Positions 26,636-34,751 of a stretch of DNA of 64,000 nucleotides are shown piece after piece (position 1 is the first letter of the stretch; every line of letters starts with the position of its first letter). Both the position numbers and the translations under genes were made by a program. The notes below the pieces were generated by a model, which saw only the letters and a program-made list of their open reading frames with translations, ran no database searches and was not told the DNA's origin. The DNA is from MPNP01 sp965221445 (GTDB lineage: Bacteria > Pseudomonadota > Alphaproteobacteria > Rhodobacterales > Rhodobacteraceae): assembly GCA_965221445.1 (NCBI GenBank), contig CBDCSF010000013.1:2294001-2358000 (forward strand). The letters run 5' to 3'.

Positions 26636-27262
26636 TTATTCCTCAGGAACAACCCAGGTTTCGCTAAAATACAAAAACGCTGTCGTTGTTTCCATCCCTG
26701 CCTGAATCCTGGTACCGATTTTACCTGGAAGAGTTCGACCATTGACTATGATTTTTGCTGATTTAGCCGGTACCAGAAGAGTGGACATCAAATGTTCCTT
26801 GGTTCCCGTTTGTTCAGGAACCAATTCCAACATTCGTGGTTTTTCCAAATCTTCCCAAACCAACTCGATAACCAGTTCTTCAGCAGAAATGGTTTCTGAA
26901 TATCGATGACTAGAAGGATCTCCTGAGGGACGTATATTGAAAGCTTGCTGGTATCTAAGATGGCTATAAGGCTTGGCATCTCTGAAAGCTCCGAGTTTAC
27001 CAATAAAATTTTTCATTAGATAATCGGAAAGTCCGGGATTATCACCGACCAGAACATTAGGGCGGGAACAAGAACCATGATTTGAATGAAGATCGGAATA
27101 CAGTAGTAATAGTTGCCCCTGTCCAGCTGGTGACCAGGAAACCCTGAAAAACAAGGCCATGGCAGAGAATTCATCATTGTCACCTTTTAGAAGTATACCT
27201 GGATTTTCACCAGTCCAATCTACTCTACCTGGCATTATGGGATTATCAAGCGGCATGATCAT
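26636..27262 (-). CDS. unknown protein, paralogue B of tandem pair
   Basis: I do not recognise the family. 208 aa, soluble, no signal or membrane segment. It shares with the preceding gene product the block PGxVxWxGENPGIxLKxDxD, then SA(M/L)xLFFRxxxSPxGxGxxxLL, later ExLIGxxxEIxxxW-type and the closing xTAFLxxSETWVxP. The repeated N- and C-terminal signatures show an ancient duplication giving a probable heterodimer or two-part complex. Start at ATG 27262 (GTG 27265 possible); it overlaps the previous gene by 17 nt. Confidence 0.78.
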   Translation of the reverse strand: MIMPLDNPIMPGRVDWTGENPGILLKGDNDEFSAMALFFRVSWSPAGQGQLLLLYSDLHSNHGSCSRPNVLVGDNPGLSDYLMKNFIGKLGAFRDAKPYSHLRYQQAFNIRPSGDPSSHRYSETISAEELVIELVWEDLEKPRMLELVPEQTGTKEHLMSTLLVPAKSAKIIVNGRTLPGKIGTRIQAGMETTTAFLYFSETWVVPEE

Positions 27263-27902
27263 CACTCATTTTATTTGGTGTTACCCAAGTTTCTGAAAGT
27301 GCTAAAAAGGCAGTACTCATGGTTCTTCCAAAAAATTGTCTGGAAGCAACGTTACCTCTAAGTGGAGTGTTGTTGATTCTAATATGAGCCTTTTTTGCTT
27401 CCAGGAAAACAGCATACATTTCGTGCGCTTTAGTTACGGAATTGGCCTTGGTCAGCTCAACTGGGAGAGGTGAACCCAACTCCTGCCAAATCATCTGTAT
27501 CTCAATATTTTTGCCAATTAATGATTCGGTATATTTGGATTTCAAATCGGTCGGGTGTTTGGCCGACCCAAGCAAATCTAGCCAAGTCATGTGCTTGAGA
27601 CCTATTCTACCTACGAAAGTCGGCATTTTCCTTACCCAACCTTCAATCAGCCAAATGAATAATCTTTGATTATCAGTAATGGTGAAGTTGGGCACATGAG
27701 GCCATCCTGACGGAGTATCAGGTTCCCCAAGTATTATAGCTCCGGTACCACTACCGTAAGGAGATAAAACAATTCGGAAAAACAATCCCAGGGCAGAGTA
27801 ATCTCCATCTGTATCTTCCTTGAGGTAAATTCCTGGATTCTCCCCCGACCATTCTACTTTGCCTGGATTAACCGACTTTCTCATTACCCCAGCTTTTTTC
27901 AT
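27246..27902 (-). CDS. unknown protein, paralogue A of tandem pair
   Basis: Unrecognised 218-aa soluble protein, paralogous to the next gene product. Shared features: NPGKVEWSGENPGIYLKED near the start, YSALGLFFRIVLSPYGSGTG, a central LKHMTWLDLLGS, and the C-terminal MSTAFLALSETWVTPN. There are no Cys clusters or obvious metal motifs. Its start overlaps the end of the Rieske oxygenase gene by 35 nt (17 nt if the ATG at 27884 is used). The tight coupling argues for a subunit or partner of the oxygenase pathway. Confidence 0.78.
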   Translation of the reverse strand: MKKAGVMRKSVNPGKVEWSGENPGIYLKEDTDGDYSALGLFFRIVLSPYGSGTGAIILGEPDTPSGWPHVPNFTITDNQRLFIWLIEGWVRKMPTFVGRIGLKHMTWLDLLGSAKHPTDLKSKYTESLIGKNIEIQMIWQELGSPLPVELTKANSVTKAHEMYAVFLEAKKAHIRINNTPLRGNVASRQFFGRTMSTAFLALSETWVTPNKMSDDHAA

Positions 27903-29238
27903 AATCCATAAGTTCTTTCACAATAAATTCTTTCCTTTTTTTTCCAGTTAGTTTGTCTCCAGATTGGTAGATTTCAGCTACCTTGAGTGCTACGATTTTC
28001 TGGATGGCCGCATCATCCCGTCCTTCCTGAAGGGGAATATTCAGCATGGTATCGCCACCATAAGTGGGAATTGGATTCTGATAGGCATCAGATGGCCTTT
28101 GAACATATTTTCCTTCAGAAAGGTCATTCAGGACCGATCGGAGTTTTCTTCGAACCTTGGCAACGCCCCTATCTGTAAAAGCCAGATTTTCCCTTTTGTG
28201 AATATTTACCGGACCTTGAGAAACCCAGGCATCATAATCACCGGGATCCAATTGTCTAGTTTCATAATCCCGTTCTCCACTTTGTCCATAAAAATCGGTT
28301 TTCCCCAATCCTACTTCATTGGGATCAGTCAATCCCCTTGGATCATCACCCTCACGAAAATGTCTCCAGGCAATAACCATGGTTCTGGTATCATCTATTG
28401 GTGTCACCCATCTGCTTAGGCCACAACGACCAAAGTATCGGGATTGATCGGGGATTGGGAAATGACCTCCATTCTGGGTATAACTGGGCAGAAACAGGTC
28501 ATGTATTCTGATCCAGATGATATCATCAACCCTTCTGGTATTGGTATAAAAGTCTCCATATTCCCGCTCATGGAACTGGATTTTGGGCATTTCTGCAAAG
28601 GCTTCTATAAACTGGGTTCTGACGGCCTTGGTATGCAGGTATACTACGTGATAGGGATCCCAGGCATTTTCCATTACCTGAAGCCAGTTGCATGGAGATT
28701 CAATCAGGTAGGGAATCATGACATCTCCTTCCTCATCAAAGGTATCCATATAGGGAAAAGGCGTGCATAAATCGTTGGGTCCCATATAGGAAAAAATGAT
28801 CCCTTTATATTCCACAACCGGATACGCTCCCAGACAGGTTTTAAACCTTACCTGACTGGCTGGAGGTTCACAAGGTGTTTCAAGAATAGTTCCATCCAGT
28901 GCGTATTTCCAACCGTGGTAACTACACCTTATACCACCTTCTTCAATAATTCCGAATTCCAGAGACATATTGCGGTGACAACAATGGAGATGGACTAAAC
29001 CAAGTTCTCCTAGTTTTTCACGAAATAGGACAAGATCTTCACCAAGTATTCGAATACGAAGGGGAAGTTCCTTAACTTGTTCGGTTAAGGCAATTGGTAA
29101 CCAAAACCTACGAAAAAATTCGCCACAGGGTTTGCCAGGACCAACTTCGGACAGCAGGGGGTCGGGTTGCGTTTTCCAAACCTCCTGACGGGAATGCCCC
29201 CGAAAGTTTTTGCCTGTGTTTTGCATAGCGTTTGACAT
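27868..29238 (-). CDS. Rieske non-heme iron oxygenase, large subunit
   Basis: Ring-hydroxylating or demethylating oxygenase component. Rieske [2Fe-2S] ligands are C-x-H in HLHCCHRNMS and C-x2-H in RCSYHGWKY (about residues 85-112). The mononuclear iron site is ENAWDPYHVVYLHT (D-x2-H-x4-H, about residues 190-203). 456 aa. No reductase or ferredoxin gene is adjacent, so electrons must come from elsewhere. First gene of the leftward unit with the paralogue pair, DUF1116 and amidase. The domain layout resembles phthalate/vanillate-type single-subunit oxygenases. Substrate unknown. Confidence 0.9.
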   Translation of the reverse strand: MSNAMQNTGKNFRGHSRQEVWKTQPDPLLSEVGPGKPCGEFFRRFWLPIALTEQVKELPLRIRILGEDLVLFREKLGELGLVHLHCCHRNMSLEFGIIEEGGIRCSYHGWKYALDGTILETPCEPPASQVRFKTCLGAYPVVEYKGIIFSYMGPNDLCTPFPYMDTFDEEGDVMIPYLIESPCNWLQVMENAWDPYHVVYLHTKAVRTQFIEAFAEMPKIQFHEREYGDFYTNTRRVDDIIWIRIHDLFLPSYTQNGGHFPIPDQSRYFGRCGLSRWVTPIDDTRTMVIAWRHFREGDDPRGLTDPNEVGLGKTDFYGQSGERDYETRQLDPGDYDAWVSQGPVNIHKRENLAFTDRGVAKVRRKLRSVLNDLSEGKYVQRPSDAYQNPIPTYGGDTMLNIPLQEGRDDAAIQKIVALKVAEIYQSGDKLTGKKRKEFIVKELMDYEKSWGNEKVG

Positions 29239-29491
29239 CGGTATAAGGAAAACTGAAATTTAATTTGAATACCAAATATTGGATAAATCGAAATCCGAAA
29301 GACTTCAATCAATATTTCTTCATGCTCGGGGGTGAAATCTCAACAATTTGGGGAAATACCCTTGACGCCAAAAGAAATCAGTGGCAACCATTATCAAAAG
29401 ATCCATTCAAGTAAAACCGAGAATTGAGTTACACGAAATATTGTAAGGACCAACCGATTAAAATTGATTCCAGGATACAGTTATAAATTTT
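29239..29491. promoter_or_regulatory. divergent promoter region, Rieske unit / aminotransferase unit
   Basis: 253 bp separating the two arms of the catabolic cluster. Both start codons lack a strong SD. No palindrome long enough to call an operator was found by eye, and no regulator gene is adjacent. Confidence 0.35.
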
Positions 29492-30583
29492 ATGACCATC
29501 CCATTACCCAACCCAGGATTAGACCTAATTGCATGGCATATGATTGATCCAGAGATGTCCTGGCCACCCCCCATGATCAGACTCAATTCCAATGAAAATG
29601 CACTCGGGCCCAGCCCATATACAATAGAAACGGCAAAATATTCGGCATTCGAGAATGAGAGATACATAACAAAGCAACACCGTTACTTGGTTCCGGTCCT
29701 TGCGGAAAGGTACTCCCTGGATCCTGACAGGATAGCCATCGGGTGCGGTTCTGATGATCTTTTGGCCAGATTGGTAAGGTGTTACCTTGGACAAGGTAAC
29801 CAAATGCTGAGATCACATAATTCCTATTTGAAAACCCCCCGTTATGCTTTGGCTGCTGGTGGGGAATCAGTTTCAGTCGTGGATCATGAATTTACCGCCG
29901 TTGTGGATAATTTTCTTGCCCAGGATTTGGCCAAGGTTGACATTATATATTTAGCTAATCCTGACAATCCGTCTGGAACCACAATACCTTTCAAGGAGAT
30001 CCAGAGGCTACACCAGAACCTTCCCACAAGAATATTGTTGATAGTTGATTGTGCGTATGAGGAATATGTTGATGAAGGTTGTTTTAACCAGATGAGGGCA
30101 CTTGTTGAACAACACTCAAATGTTGTGTTTACGAGGACCTTCTCAAAGGTTTTCGGACTGGCAGGGGCAAGAATTGGTTGGTCCTATTCATCAAGGGAAG
30201 TTCAAAATATTATCAACAAGGCGAGTTTGACGTTTCCACTATCCTCAACCTCCTTAAGGATGGGTTTGATATCCCTTGAGGATCAAGACCACATAAATTG
30301 GGTTATAACCCACAATAGAAACATGCGTGTCAAATTTACTTTGGCTTTTGAAACAATGGGATTAAAGGTCTATCCCAGCCAGGCCAATTTTCTCCTGCTG
30401 GAATTTCCAGAGCATGGGCCAACTGCTGCAGAAACAGAATTACATTTGAGAGAGAAAGGGGTGTGGGTAAGACGATTTGCTTCAGATAGTTATACATCTT
30501 GTCTCCGAATTACCCTAGGTCTAGAAACTCATCTTGATATAGCTGCCAGGTATATTGAAGATTTTTTATCAATAGGCCGTTGA
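29492..30583 (+). CDS. HisC-like aminotransferase (class I/II)
   Basis: PLP aminotransferase of the histidinol-phosphate transaminase subgroup, 363 aa. Visible: IRLNSNENALGPSP near residue 29, GCGSDDLLARLV, NPDNPSGT, VDCAYEEY, the PLP lysine in TFSKVFGLAGARIGW, and the late RRFASDSYTSCLRITLG. It is 1 nt upstream of the split ThDP decarboxylase, so it more likely supplies a 2-oxo acid for decarboxylation (or aminates the product) than serves histidine synthesis. Confidence 0.86.
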   Translation: MTIPLPNPGLDLIAWHMIDPEMSWPPPMIRLNSNENALGPSPYTIETAKYSAFENERYITKQHRYLVPVLAERYSLDPDRIAIGCGSDDLLARLVRCYLGQGNQMLRSHNSYLKTPRYALAAGGESVSVVDHEFTAVVDNFLAQDLAKVDIIYLANPDNPSGTTIPFKEIQRLHQNLPTRILLIVDCAYEEYVDEGCFNQMRALVEQHSNVVFTRTFSKVFGLAGARIGWSYSSREVQNIINKASLTFPLSSTSLRMGLISLEDQDHINWVITHNRNMRVKFTLAFETMGLKVYPSQANFLLLEFPEHGPTAAETELHLREKGVWVRRFASDSYTSCLRITLGLETHLDIAARYIEDFLSIGR

Positions 30584-30584
30584 A

Positions 30585-31100
30585 ATGAATTCGCTAGAAT
30601 TTCCATCGGGCAGGCAAATCATCAACCAACTTAAGGCGGCTGATATAAGATTTATTGCTTCTCTACCTGACATTGTGACAAGCAGCGGCTTGTTATGGCC
30701 CATTACCAAGCATAAGGACCTGAGATTAATCAGGGTTTGCAAAGAGGATGAAGGCGTTTCAATTTGTGCCGCTATGTCCTATAACGGTACGAGAGCAGTA
30801 CTTTTGATGCAGCAGACAGGGTTGATGGATTCTTTGAATTCAATTCGTGCAATCGCTATGGATTATCAACTCCCGATAGTAATGATGGTCGGTTTACAGG
30901 GTAAGGAACCCGGATCAAAGCCGGAAGAATCCAAGGTCTATGGAGTTCGGGTTATTCCATCTGTTCTAGAAGCTATGTCAGTACCCTTTAGTCTGATTCA
31001 GGAACCCAAGGATGTGTTGGAAATTCAACCCAGGATTGAATCCTGTTATGTTGAATCAAAACCGCATGTTTTTTTAATCGGTAGGGCACCAGTAGCATGA
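30585..31100 (+). CDS. ThDP-dependent decarboxylase, PYR-domain subunit (ComD-like)
   Basis: 171 aa corresponding to the N-terminal pyrimidine-binding domain of ThDP decarboxylases; the cofactor-activating Glu is in VCKEDEGVSICAAM, followed by RAVLLMQQTGLMDSLNSI and LPIVMMVGLQG. Size and split organisation match sulfopyruvate decarboxylase alpha (ComD) and the N-half of phosphonopyruvate decarboxylase. Needs the next gene product to form an active site. Overlaps it by 4 nt. Confidence 0.85.
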   Translation: MNSLEFPSGRQIINQLKAADIRFIASLPDIVTSSGLLWPITKHKDLRLIRVCKEDEGVSICAAMSYNGTRAVLLMQQTGLMDSLNSIRAIAMDYQLPIVMMVGLQGKEPGSKPEESKVYGVRVIPSVLEAMSVPFSLIQEPKDVLEIQPRIESCYVESKPHVFLIGRAPVA

Positions 31101-31672
31101 TGAAAAGAGATGAAGCTTTAATCACCCTTGGGGAGTATATTGAAGAGGAAGATATAGTTGTTGCTGTATATCAGACATTGTTTGACTGGATGGAAATCAA
31201 ACCCAGAGATTTGAATTACGTCGCTACCGGTACTATGGGACAAGCATCGTCGCATGGTCTTGGGCTGGCCTTGGCAAACGAGGATAGGAGAGTGTTTGTA
31301 TTTGACGGTGATGGCAGCCTTCTGATGAACCTTGGTACTTTAGCCACTATCGGTGAAGCAGGTCCAGTAAATCTGTTTCACCTTGTATTTGCCAACGGGA
31401 CGTATGAGGTAAATGGAAATCATCCTGTTCCAGGTGGGAAAACCATTGCTTTTTCACCAATTGCAAAAGCATGTGGTTATCCACATACTTTTGAGTTTTC
31501 ATCTCTATCTGAAATGCAAGGGATGCTACCAGACATAATAGCTAGAAAAGGGCCGGTATTTGTTTCGCTGGACATAGAACCAGGTAAACAATATCCCCGG
31601 AGGTATGATTACATCCATAGCCCTGAAGCAAGAGACAGATTTCGTCAGGCACTTAACAACCCCCTAAAATAG
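31097..31672 (+). CDS. ThDP-dependent decarboxylase, PP-domain subunit (ComE-like)
   Basis: 191 aa, the pyrophosphate-binding half of a split ThDP enzyme. The ThDP motif begins FDGDGSLLMNLGTLATIG and ends at FANGTYEVNG (GDG...N spacing of about 27). TGTMGQASSHGLGLALA is typical of the sulfopyruvate/phosphonopyruvate decarboxylase group. With the preceding subunit it would decarboxylate a 2-oxo acid with a terminal charged group to an aldehyde. Neither sulfoacetaldehyde acetyltransferase nor PEP mutase is in the window. Confidence 0.86.
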   Translation: MMKRDEALITLGEYIEEEDIVVAVYQTLFDWMEIKPRDLNYVATGTMGQASSHGLGLALANEDRRVFVFDGDGSLLMNLGTLATIGEAGPVNLFHLVFANGTYEVNGNHPVPGGKTIAFSPIAKACGYPHTFEFSSLSEMQGMLPDIIARKGPVFVSLDIEPGKQYPRRYDYIHSPEARDRFRQALNNPLK

Positions 31673-31696
31673 GTTTAACTTCTAAATCTGAGAAAG

Positions 31697-32338
31697 TTAG
31701 AACTTTTCACCAATGATCTTAGCCAAGGCTTCCCCCAATAGTCGATGGCCTTTGATGTCAAAATGGATACCATCCACCGGTGAGACTTCCATATTTTCAC
31801 TGGCATCCATCCAATTCAAATTGTTTTCCTTGAAAAACCCTGGTGCCAATTCTTTCAATTGCGTGGCAGTTTTGTTTCCTCCGTGGTAGATATCCGAGAA
31901 GATACCGATTTCCTGAATCGGTGGAGGAAGAACAATCAATACTTCAGGTGAAGTTTGGTTTGGACCCGTGTTGGATGAAGTTACAGCTTGGGCCAACCAC
32001 CTGAGTGAAATCAGTATCTCCAAGGGGGAGACACAAAACCTGGCCTTTAAATCATTGGTTCCAAGCAGAATACAAACAAGGTCCAGCGGGCGGTGTGAAT
32101 TGAGAGAAACCGGAAGGTGGGCAAGGCCATTCATATGATCTCCTTCAATGGGATCATTGTGCAGTGTTGTTCTGCCTGGCAAACCTTCCTCAATAACTTC
32201 CCATTCAGGAGCTATCAAATTTTTAAGTTGTCCTGTCCATCTGGTTTCAGGATCAAACCTTTTCTGTTCATTCATATGAGACATCGGGGGTGTTCCATGG
32301 GTATTGCTGTCACCATAGCAAAGTAATCTTCGTACCAT
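31697..32338 (-). CDS. SGNH/GDSL hydrolase
   Basis: 213-aa esterase/lipase-like hydrolase. Block I CYGDSNTHG at the N-terminus holds the catalytic Ser; block III is LLGTNDLKARF; block V DGIHFDIKGH supplies Asp and His. No signal peptide, so cytoplasmic. The frame is open to a TTG at 32362, but ATG 32338 is preceded by AGAGG and starts just before block I. It is on the opposite strand, nested between the decarboxylase and molybdoenzyme genes; acts perhaps on arylesters or acetyl groups. Confidence 0.87.
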   Translation of the reverse strand: MVRRLLCYGDSNTHGTPPMSHMNEQKRFDPETRWTGQLKNLIAPEWEVIEEGLPGRTTLHNDPIEGDHMNGLAHLPVSLNSHRPLDLVCILLGTNDLKARFCVSPLEILISLRWLAQAVTSSNTGPNQTSPEVLIVLPPPIQEIGIFSDIYHGGNKTATQLKELAPGFFKENNLNWMDASENMEVSPVDGIHFDIKGHRLLGEALAKIIGEKF

Positions 32339-32390
32339 TAATTCAGCCTCTGGTATTTTCAAAAAAGTAATAATTCATTAATTTGCAACT

Positions 32391-34712
32391 ATGCAGTCAA
32401 AAGTTGATATTTCAAAACTTCCCCTGACTTGCAACCATTGGGGTGCCTATCGGGTTGAGACACAGAATGGAAGAGTAAAGGAATTACATCCATTCGAACA
32501 TGATCAAAACCCTTCGCCGATCGGCAGGGGGATTGTCGATGTTCTTTATTCAGACAACAGGGTCTATGCCCCGATGGTTCGGAAAAGTTGGTTGGATAAT
32601 GGACCGGGTTCAAATAACCATAAGCGGGGAAGTGAACCGTTTTATGAGGTTTCATGGGAGAAGGTTGAAGTTCTTGTTGCCGAAGAACTGCAAAGGGTGA
32701 TTAACACATTTGGCAACGAAGCAATCTTTGGCGGTACCTATGGCTGGGCCAGTGCAGGGAGGTTCCACCACGCCCCAAGCCAGTTGAAACGGTTTCTGAA
32801 CTGCATTGGAGGTTTCACCACAAGAAGGGATACCTACAGTTTTGCTGCAGGCGAAGTCATAATGCCATATGTCCTAGGCCCATTAATGACACTCCTGGAT
32901 CAAGCGACTTCTTGGTCGTCAATTAAGGGAAATACCAGACTATTCGTTGCTTTTGGAGGTGTTCCCATTAGAAACAGCCAGATCAATTCTGGTGGCTTAG
33001 GTAATCATTCCACCCTAGACGGTTTGGAAAGTGCATTTCACTCGGGAACAAACTTCATTAATTTCAGCCCCATAGAATCAGATGTTCTTGATTCGGTTAA
33101 GGGACAGTGGGTTCCTTTGTTACCTGGTACGGATACAGCACTAATTCTGGGCTTGGCCAATGTATTGGTCAAGGCCGATCTACATGACAGTGAATTTCTT
33201 GATACCCATACGGTAGGTTTTGAAACTTTCAGGGATTATCTTACAGGAGTTACGGATGGTATTGACAAATCTCCTGAATGGGCCTCAGCAATTACCGGTG
33301 TTCCGGCAGAAACCATAGTATCAATAGCCAGAAGAATGGCTTCGGTCAGAACCATGATTTCCGTGAGTTGGTCCTTAACAAGGCAACATCATGGAGAACA
33401 GCCATATTGGGCAGCTACAGCACTGGCAGCAATGCTTGGTCAAATAGGATTGCCAGGGGGAGGGGTTGGTTTTGGTTATGGAGCCGTGAATTCTATCGGC
33501 GAAGAACAAATCATAATACCCGCGAAATCGATCAGTCAAAAAACCAATCCAATCAAATCGTTTATACCGGTTGCCAGGATCAGTGATATGCTGCTGTATC
33601 CGGGTAAAAAGTATGATTATAACGGTGAGAAGAGAATTTACCCTTTCATTGATTTGATTTATTGGGCTGGAGGTAATCCCTTTCACCAACACCAGGATAT
33701 AAACAAACTGATCCGTGCCTGGCAAAAGCCCTCTACAATAATTGTCAATGACTGGTGTTGGAATGCCACGGCAAAACACTCGGATATCATTCTACCTTGT
33801 GCAACTTCACTCGAAAGAAATGATTTCGCCATTTCAAGGAGTGCCTTTCTGTTTTACATGTCGAAAGCAGCCGAACCTCCCGGAAAATGCAGATCAGACT
33901 TCGATATTTTTTGTGCCTTGTCCAAACGTTTGGGGTGTTGGAAAGAGTTTGCAGAAGGTTTGGATGAGGGTGATTGGATAGCATATCTCTATAACCTTTC
34001 ACGGTCCAGGTCAGCTGAAGTTGGTATTGATCTCCCGGATATTGATACATTCAGATGTGAGGGATGGTATAGCCTGGAGAAGGTAACCAAACCACTGGTT
34101 TTTCTCCGGGACTTTAGAAATGCACCTGAGGAGAAACCCTTGCCGACACCATCAGGAAAAATTGAGATTTTCTCAAAAACCATTGAAGGATATGGTTATG
34201 ATGACTGTGAAGGTCATCCAAAATGGTATGAACCAGTGGAGTGGTTGGGTAATAAATCCACGGAATATCCGCTTCATCTGATTTCCAACCAGCCAGAAGG
34301 GAAACTCCACTCGCAGCTGGACCACGGTTCCCACAGCAGGTCTCTCAAGAAAAAAGGTAGGGAACCCTTGATGATCCATCCTGAAAACGCTGTTGATAGG
34401 GGGATTAAGACCGGTGATACGTTAAGGGTGTATAACGAGAGAGGAGCTTGTTTGGCAACTGCCATTGTCTCAGACAAGATTCTTGAAGACGTGGTTCAAA
34501 TGAGTACCGGTGCCTGGTATGATCCCGAAAAACCTGGCAAAATTGGTAGTTTGTGTCTCCATGGCAACCCGAATGTTCTCACTTTGGACAAGGGAACATC
34601 AAGTTTGGGACAGGGACCTTCTGCTCATACCTGTCTTGTTCAGGTTGAAAAATATGTAGGAAAAATTTTCACGGTCACAGCATTTGATCAACCTGAAATT
34701 ATGAAGGCATGA
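32391..34712 (+). CDS. BisC/TorA-type molybdopterin oxidoreductase
   Basis: 773-aa enzyme of the DMSO reductase family, biotin/methionine sulfoxide reductase type. It lacks an N-terminal Fe-S cluster motif and any Tat signal, as in cytoplasmic BisC. Family features: GGTYGWASAGRFHHAPSQLK (the Ser here is the expected Mo ligand), WAGGNPFHQHQDINKL, DWCWNATAKHSDIILP and LHSQLDHGSHS, ending with LRVYNERGACLA in the MGD-binding C-terminal domain. Likely reduces an S- or N-oxide. The start ATG at 32391 is 52 bp from the divergent SGNH start. Confidence 0.88.
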   Translation: MQSKVDISKLPLTCNHWGAYRVETQNGRVKELHPFEHDQNPSPIGRGIVDVLYSDNRVYAPMVRKSWLDNGPGSNNHKRGSEPFYEVSWEKVEVLVAEELQRVINTFGNEAIFGGTYGWASAGRFHHAPSQLKRFLNCIGGFTTRRDTYSFAAGEVIMPYVLGPLMTLLDQATSWSSIKGNTRLFVAFGGVPIRNSQINSGGLGNHSTLDGLESAFHSGTNFINFSPIESDVLDSVKGQWVPLLPGTDTALILGLANVLVKADLHDSEFLDTHTVGFETFRDYLTGVTDGIDKSPEWASAITGVPAETIVSIARRMASVRTMISVSWSLTRQHHGEQPYWAATALAAMLGQIGLPGGGVGFGYGAVNSIGEEQIIIPAKSISQKTNPIKSFIPVARISDMLLYPGKKYDYNGEKRIYPFIDLIYWAGGNPFHQHQDINKLIRAWQKPSTIIVNDWCWNATAKHSDIILPCATSLERNDFAISRSAFLFYMSKAAEPPGKCRSDFDIFCALSKRLGCWKEFAEGLDEGDWIAYLYNLSRSRSAEVGIDLPDIDTFRCEGWYSLEKVTKPLVFLRDFRNAPEEKPLPTPSGKIEIFSKTIEGYGYDDCEGHPKWYEPVEWLGNKSTEYPLHLISNQPEGKLHSQLDHGSHSRSLKKKGREPLMIHPENAVDRGIKTGDTLRVYNERGACLATAIVSDKILEDVVQMSTGAWYDPEKPGKIGSLCLHGNPNVLTLDKGTSSLGQGPSAHTCLVQVEKYVGKIFTVTAFDQPEIMKA

Positions 34713-34751
34713 GGTAATAAAATTTATCCTCCAAATGTTTTGGTAGAAATC

